Positions 60,256 through 64,000 of a DNA stretch of 64,000 nucleotides are shown piece after piece (within the stretch, counting starts at the first letter, position 1; the number at the start of each line of letters is the position of its first letter). The notes beneath the pieces were generated by a model. That model saw only the letters and a program-made list of their open reading frames with translations. It was not told the DNA's origin and made no database searches. Made by a program: the position numbers and the translations under genes. This DNA is from Anthoceros angustus (Eukaryota; Streptophyta; Anthocerotopsida; Anthocerotales; Anthocerotaceae): the NCBI GenBank assembly GCA_010909165.1, contig MU008151.1, positions 434,001 to 498,000 on the forward strand. Reading direction: 5' to 3'.

Positions 60256-60788
60256 AGGGCCGCAGAAAGCTGTCTGCCTGAGTGCTGATCTACGCTTACC
60301 TGAACACAGCTCTGTATCGAATGAGCAGACTTGCGGCAGTACCAGTCTAAGTTAGTCGATAAAGCACCGGCCATTTTCATTTAGTTCATCTTGCAGTCTG
60401 CAACTTTCCCGAACGATTTCAACACTCCAGAAGATTAGCAGGAGGTCGCTCCTTGCTTGTCACAGATGTTATCCGTTTCATGCGCGAACTGCTCTTCCGT
60501 ATTCAAATGCTGTGTAGTTGCAGCTGTAACGTTTGATGTTGTCATGTTGCTCATGTGACTTGTTGGACTGGACGGCATTTGTTGTAACTGACTCGGGTGA
60601 CGGGAGCCTGACCCCGGGTGGTGACCTGTGGCGCAGCGCTGTCCACACTTCGCCGTGAGGCTTCAGCTGGTTCCTTCACAACTCTGTAACTCTTTATTAT
60701 GCGAAAGTGTTGGCTGCCTATCTCTAGGTCCGGCTAGTGCAGCCGCTCAATTTCTCTCGGAGGTAGCTCAAAGGGAGGCAGCCTGTGC
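60256..60788. other. Spacer and promoter of the VTE3-like gene
   Basis: No gene seen; 3' end of the small unknown gene and promoter of the methyltransferase. Confidence 0.4.
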
Positions 60789-62168
60789 ATGCAAGGGTCG
60801 GGTGCGATGGCGGTGGCGGCAGCGAACCCGAGGTTGCAGCCGGCCGGCTCCGCCCTCTCCTTGGCTTCCTACGCTCCATCGCATTGTTCCTCTGCACGCG
60901 CCTCTCCTGCAAACGGGGCGTGCTCGGTGTCTGCTTTGAAGCTGGTGGCAAAATGCAGCCGGCGCCATGGCTCCAACGGGCAGCGGATGCACCAGCGGCT
61001 AGGAGCAGCAGAGGCGGACTTTGTGTGGCAAGGATTCAGAGCCGGAGCGCTGGCAGGGACGGAAGAAGCTGCGGCAAGCTCGCCGGGGCGGGGTGCTGTG
61101 AGGTGCAGTGTGTCAGCTAGGCCTGCCTCGCAGCCGCGCTTCATCCAGCACAAGAAGGAGGCGTTCTGGTTCTACCGCTTCCTCTCCATAGTGTACGACC
61201 ACATCATCAACCCTGGCCACTGGACGGAGGACATGCGCGAGGACGCGCTGGAGCCTGCGGACCTCGACAGCAGGGACCTCGTGGTGGTGGACGTCGGTGG
61301 TGGTACGGGGTTCTGCACGCTCGGCGTTGTGAAGCACGTGGATGCCAAGAATGTCACCATTTTGGACCAGTCCCCTCACCAATTGGCCAAGGCGAAGGAG
61401 AAAGAGCCGCTGAAGGATTGCAGAATTATGGAAGGGGATGCTGAGGACTTGCCGTTTGAGACGGACTATGCTGATCGCTATGTTTCTGCAGGGAGGTGAG
61501 GGATTTGTGCTGCCGTGAGCATCATGAAGTGGATCCCGTAGTATTGGCAGCTGCTGTGGACGTTTTGCGGAAATTGATGCTAACATTTGCTCGACGCTTT
61601 GCAGCATTGAGTACTGGCCCGATCCTCAACGGGGAATAACCGAGGCCTACAGAGTCCTGAAACCTGGAGGGAAAGCTTGCTTGATCGGACCAGTTCATCC
61701 TACGTTCTGGCTGTCACGGTTCTTCGCTGACGTGTGGATGCTCTTCCCTACGGAGGAAGAATACATCGACTGGTTCACCAAGGCTGGCTTTCAGAATGTG
61801 CAGCTGAAGAGAATTGGCCCTAAGTGGTATAGAGGTGTCCGCAGACATGGTCTCATCATGGGATGCTCTGTGACAGGCGTGAAACCAGCTCCCGGTCCTT
61901 CCCCACTGCAGGTACGTTTCAGCATCATTTTTTCCATCATTTCCTTCAGCATCATGTGTTGCATCGGGTACCTAGTCCTGACGTTGTCTCTCATCTGGGT
62001 CCTTTTATGCAGCTGGGACCGAAGGCGGAGGATGTGCAAGCTCCTTCCAATCCCCTGTTGTTTCTCTACCGATTTGTGATTGGGAACTTGGCAGCCTTTT
62101 ACTACGTCTTGGTACCAATCTACATGTGGATCAAGGATTTTATCACTCCTAAGGGTCAGCCCATCTAG
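60789..62168 (+). CDS. VTE3: MPBQ/MSBQ methyltransferase, plastid inner envelope (VTE3/APG1)
   Basis: SAM-dependent methyltransferase that methylates 2-methyl-6-phytyl- and solanesyl-benzoquinol in tocopherol and plastoquinone synthesis. The N-terminal ~110 residues (ATG 60789; in-frame ATG at 60807 also possible) are Ala/Ser/Arg-rich, a chloroplast transit peptide. The mature protein begins around RFIQHKKEAFWFYRFLSIVY, then DHIINPGHWTEDMRE. Motif I is VVVDVGGGTGFCTLG, followed by NVTILDQSPHQLAKAKEKEP and MEGDAEDLPFETDYADRYVS. Exon 2 (from about 61605) continues IEYWPDPQRGITEAYRVLKP, GGKACLIGPVHPTFWLSRFF and WYRGVRRHGLIMGCSVTGVK. Exon 3 gives the C-terminal membrane anchor LYRFVIGNLAAFYYVLVPIY ending at 62168. 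This is the full plant architecture, with only two introns. Confidence 0.95.
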
Positions 62169-62743
62169 GGGCCAGACAATGTACGATTTTGCTGCTCATC
62201 TTAGTTACCTGCGGCGTAATTTTGGGCTTGAGCAACTGACTGACGCGGTTGCTGTCGCTTTCCATTCCGTCTCAACAGACTAGTTGGCGACGTCCATCCT
62301 TTCTGTAGCAACATGTTCGTGTTGCGAGTATCAACTTTGGGTCGAATTCATGGTCCGGCTAATTACAAGCATTCGCATCCAACTTCTGACTCTGTGCCGA
62401 GATCCAACACCGCCTCACCAATGGGATAACTTTACCGATTATCTCCAATGTCGGATGTAGCAAGTCGTCCTGTGGAGCCGAGCCGCATTCCATCTCATCA
62501 TGCACAGACTGCGGCTGCTACTCAGCTTTCTTTGCAAAGTAGGTGAGAAAACATCACTGGAAATTCTAGGTCTGTCACTCAACCAGCTGCTGCTGCCGCA
62601 TAGCCAATTTCTGGTCGAAGTATCAAGATATACACACATATGTAAATCTTTTTCTTAGGAATTGCCCAAGGAGGTAAACCGACAAGCGATCAAGCCTCTG
62701 CACATGACCATGGTATAAGCATGAAGTCCCCTCGTCCATCTCT
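62169..62743. other. Spacer between VTE3-like gene and PPR gene
   Basis: No gene seen; holds the VTE3 3' region and the PPR promoter. Confidence 0.4.
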
Positions 62744-64000
62744 ATGGAAGTTTCATGTGGCGGTTTGGAGCTGGGTTTAGGGTTCAGGCTTAACTCCATA
62801 GCGCAGGCTTGTGCGAATCTCAGAGTTGGGCACAGAGGGCGACATGGCCTCTTATTGCAACAGCTTTTATGCACCCGTCAGACACAAATTGGTGAGAACA
62901 TATCAGGTCTTTTAGGAAAAGCTATCGGTGGCCTGTCTTCAGGGGCTGAACTCTTAGCAAACAAGGAAGCCTCGAGTGGCAGCAGGCTTCCAACCAATTC
63001 ATCTCGTCCGGGAGAATGTCTGGTTGGGGAAAGGAATGGTGGGCGCCAGGAGCTCTTGTTGCCAGAGTCTTTTCTGGACCACAAACTTTGGTACAAGCCA
63101 CCTTTGGTGGACGCTCAGCTAGCTGCTCTGGATATGCAGGTGGGTCGTCGTGGTCGTGGTCCTGGCCCTACATCTCAATCGGGGCTGCTGGATGAATTTG
63201 ACCTTAGCAGGCCTGCAGGTGCAGTAACTGCTCAGACGGTATGCAGACTATGTGAGCAGGGGCAGCTCACTGAGGCTGTTGAGGCTCTGGGAGTACTGGT
63301 GGAGACAGACTGTCGAATTTTCCAGTCCCTCTTTTATACTGTGCTGAAAAAATGTGCGGGTAAGAAGGATCTGGTTCTGGGTCGCCGTGTCCATGCCCTT
63401 ATCGTAAAAAAGGGGCATGAGTCGGACACTTTCCTGTGCAACCACATCCTGCGGATGTATGCTTCTCATGCCCGGTTGCAAGACGCGATGGATGTGTTCA
63501 CCATGGTGCTCAACCCAGATGCGTTCACGTGGTCTGCCATAATCTCTGCCCATGTTCAGCATGGGCAAGGTAGAAGGGCCATAGAACTGTATTATCAGAT
63601 GGGCAGGTCGAGTGTGAAGCCAGATGGCCATGTGTTCATAGCAGCTCTTCAGGCGTGTGCCAGTGTGGGAGACTTGAAAACGGGGCAACAGGTGCATGCT
63701 GATGTGGTGGCCAGTGACGTTGAGCCTGGTTTGTTCCTTTCTAGTTGCTTGGTGGACATGTATGCAAAGTGCGGCAGCCTCGAGGATGCGCAGGGTGTGT
63801 TTGATGAACTTGGCCAGAAGGATGTGGTGACATGGACCAGTTTGATAACAGGATATTCTCAGCAGGGCATGGGTCAGAAAGCTCTTCATCTTTACAGTTC
63901 AATGCAAGAAGAAGGCGTGGTGGCACCTGATGCTGTTACATTTGTGTCCCTCCTCCAGGCATGTGCAAGTGTGGGTAATTCGGGCTTGGAGATGGGGAAG
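62744..64000 (+). CDS. PLS-class PPR protein, partial (runs off the right edge)
   Basis: Organelle RNA-binding protein. The frame is open from ATG 62744 (preceded in frame by a TGA near 62705) to the window end, 419 codons without a stop. The first ~160 residues are low-complexity leader (MEVSCGGLELGLGFRLNSIA), followed by PPR units: VCRLCEQGQLTEAVEALGVL, FYTVLKKCAGKKDLVLGRRV, FLCNHILRMYASHARLQDAM, DAFTWSAIISAHVQHGQGRR, HVFIAALQACASVGDLKTGQ, LVDMYAKCGSLEDAQGVFDE and VVTWTSLITGYSQQGMGQKA, ending in a new unit. The P-L-S spacing and GQQVHA-type motifs mark the PLS class, so an E/DYW editing domain is expected beyond the edge. Unlike the relics at 5-8 kb and 23 kb, no lesion is seen here. Confidence 0.9.
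   Translation, partial: MEVSCGGLELGLGFRLNSIAQACANLRVGHRGRHGLLLQQLLCTRQTQIGENISGLLGKAIGGLSSGAELLANKEASSGSRLPTNSSRPGECLVGERNGGRQELLLPESFLDHKLWYKPPLVDAQLAALDMQVGRRGRGPGPTSQSGLLDEFDLSRPAGAVTAQTVCRLCEQGQLTEAVEALGVLVETDCRIFQSLFYTVLKKCAGKKDLVLGRRVHALIVKKGHESDTFLCNHILRMYASHARLQDAMDVFTMVLNPDAFTWSAIISAHVQHGQGRRAIELYYQMGRSSVKPDGHVFIAALQACASVGDLKTGQQVHADVVASDVEPGLFLSSCLVDMYAKCGSLEDAQGVFDELGQKDVVTWTSLITGYSQQGMGQKALHLYSSMQEEGVVAPDAVTFVSLLQACASVGNSGLEMGK

Overview
The window is nuclear DNA from a land plant. Multi-exon genes with short GT-AG introns (mostly 80-250 bp) encode plant-specific families: MIZU-KUSSEI1/DUF617, wall-associated-kinase-like receptors, plastid MPBQ/MSBQ methyltransferase, plastid lumen FKBP, branching enzyme BE1, and DYW-type PPR proteins. 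Intact, broken and fragmentary PPR genes and 5S-rRNA-like repeats fit a seed-free plant (fern, lycophyte or bryophyte) better than a seed plant, but the species is not determined.

Layout. 0-3 kb: an eight-exon segment encoding only the N-terminal tRNA-binding part of glutaminyl-tRNA synthetase, followed on the same strand and within about 100 bp by a DUF617/MIZ1 ORF that it can be spliced to in frame. 4-7.6 kb: 5S-like repeats, PPR relics and an odd coiled-coil ORF. 7.9-10.8 kb: first WAK-like kinase, with a frame-disturbed ectodomain. 11-13.5 kb: an unidentified minus-strand gene and a 145-bp tandem repeat. 15.4-20.4 kb: GBA2-type glucosylceramidase. 20.9-22.2 kb: GINS subunit PSF2 (minus). 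22.7-24.4 kb: PPR pseudogene. 25.9-28.0 kb: second WAK-like kinase. 28.5-29.4 kb: 68-bp tandem repeat and a small RING protein. 30-33.8 kb: mitochondrial chaperonin 60. 35.5-40.3 kb: BE1-type branching enzyme (minus). 41.3-42.3 kb: a beta-rich unknown (minus), divergent from VPS24 (42.8-43.8 kb). 44.3-45.9 kb: thylakoid-lumen FKBP. 46-51 kb: gene-poor repeat island with a 41-bp palindrome, a tRNA-like repeat, a copia relic and a single-exon OTU protease gene. 51.6-54.1 kb: A-type cyclin. 54.5-56.8 kb: third WAK-like kinase (minus). 57.7-59.3 kb: NDUFV2, divergent from an unknown small gene. 60.8-62.2 kb: VTE3/APG1 methyltransferase. 62.7 kb to the edge: an intact PPR gene running out of the window.

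The genes do not form a pathway or cluster; this is ordinary mixed plant euchromatin with repeat islands. Three WAK-like kinases in 50 kb, with different ectodomains, are the only local family. The most unusual structure is the catalytic-core-less glutaminyl-tRNA synthetase segment and its phase-compatible junction with the MIZ1/DUF617 ORF. All exon assignments were made by reading translations and splice sites by eye; no alignment or expression data were available.
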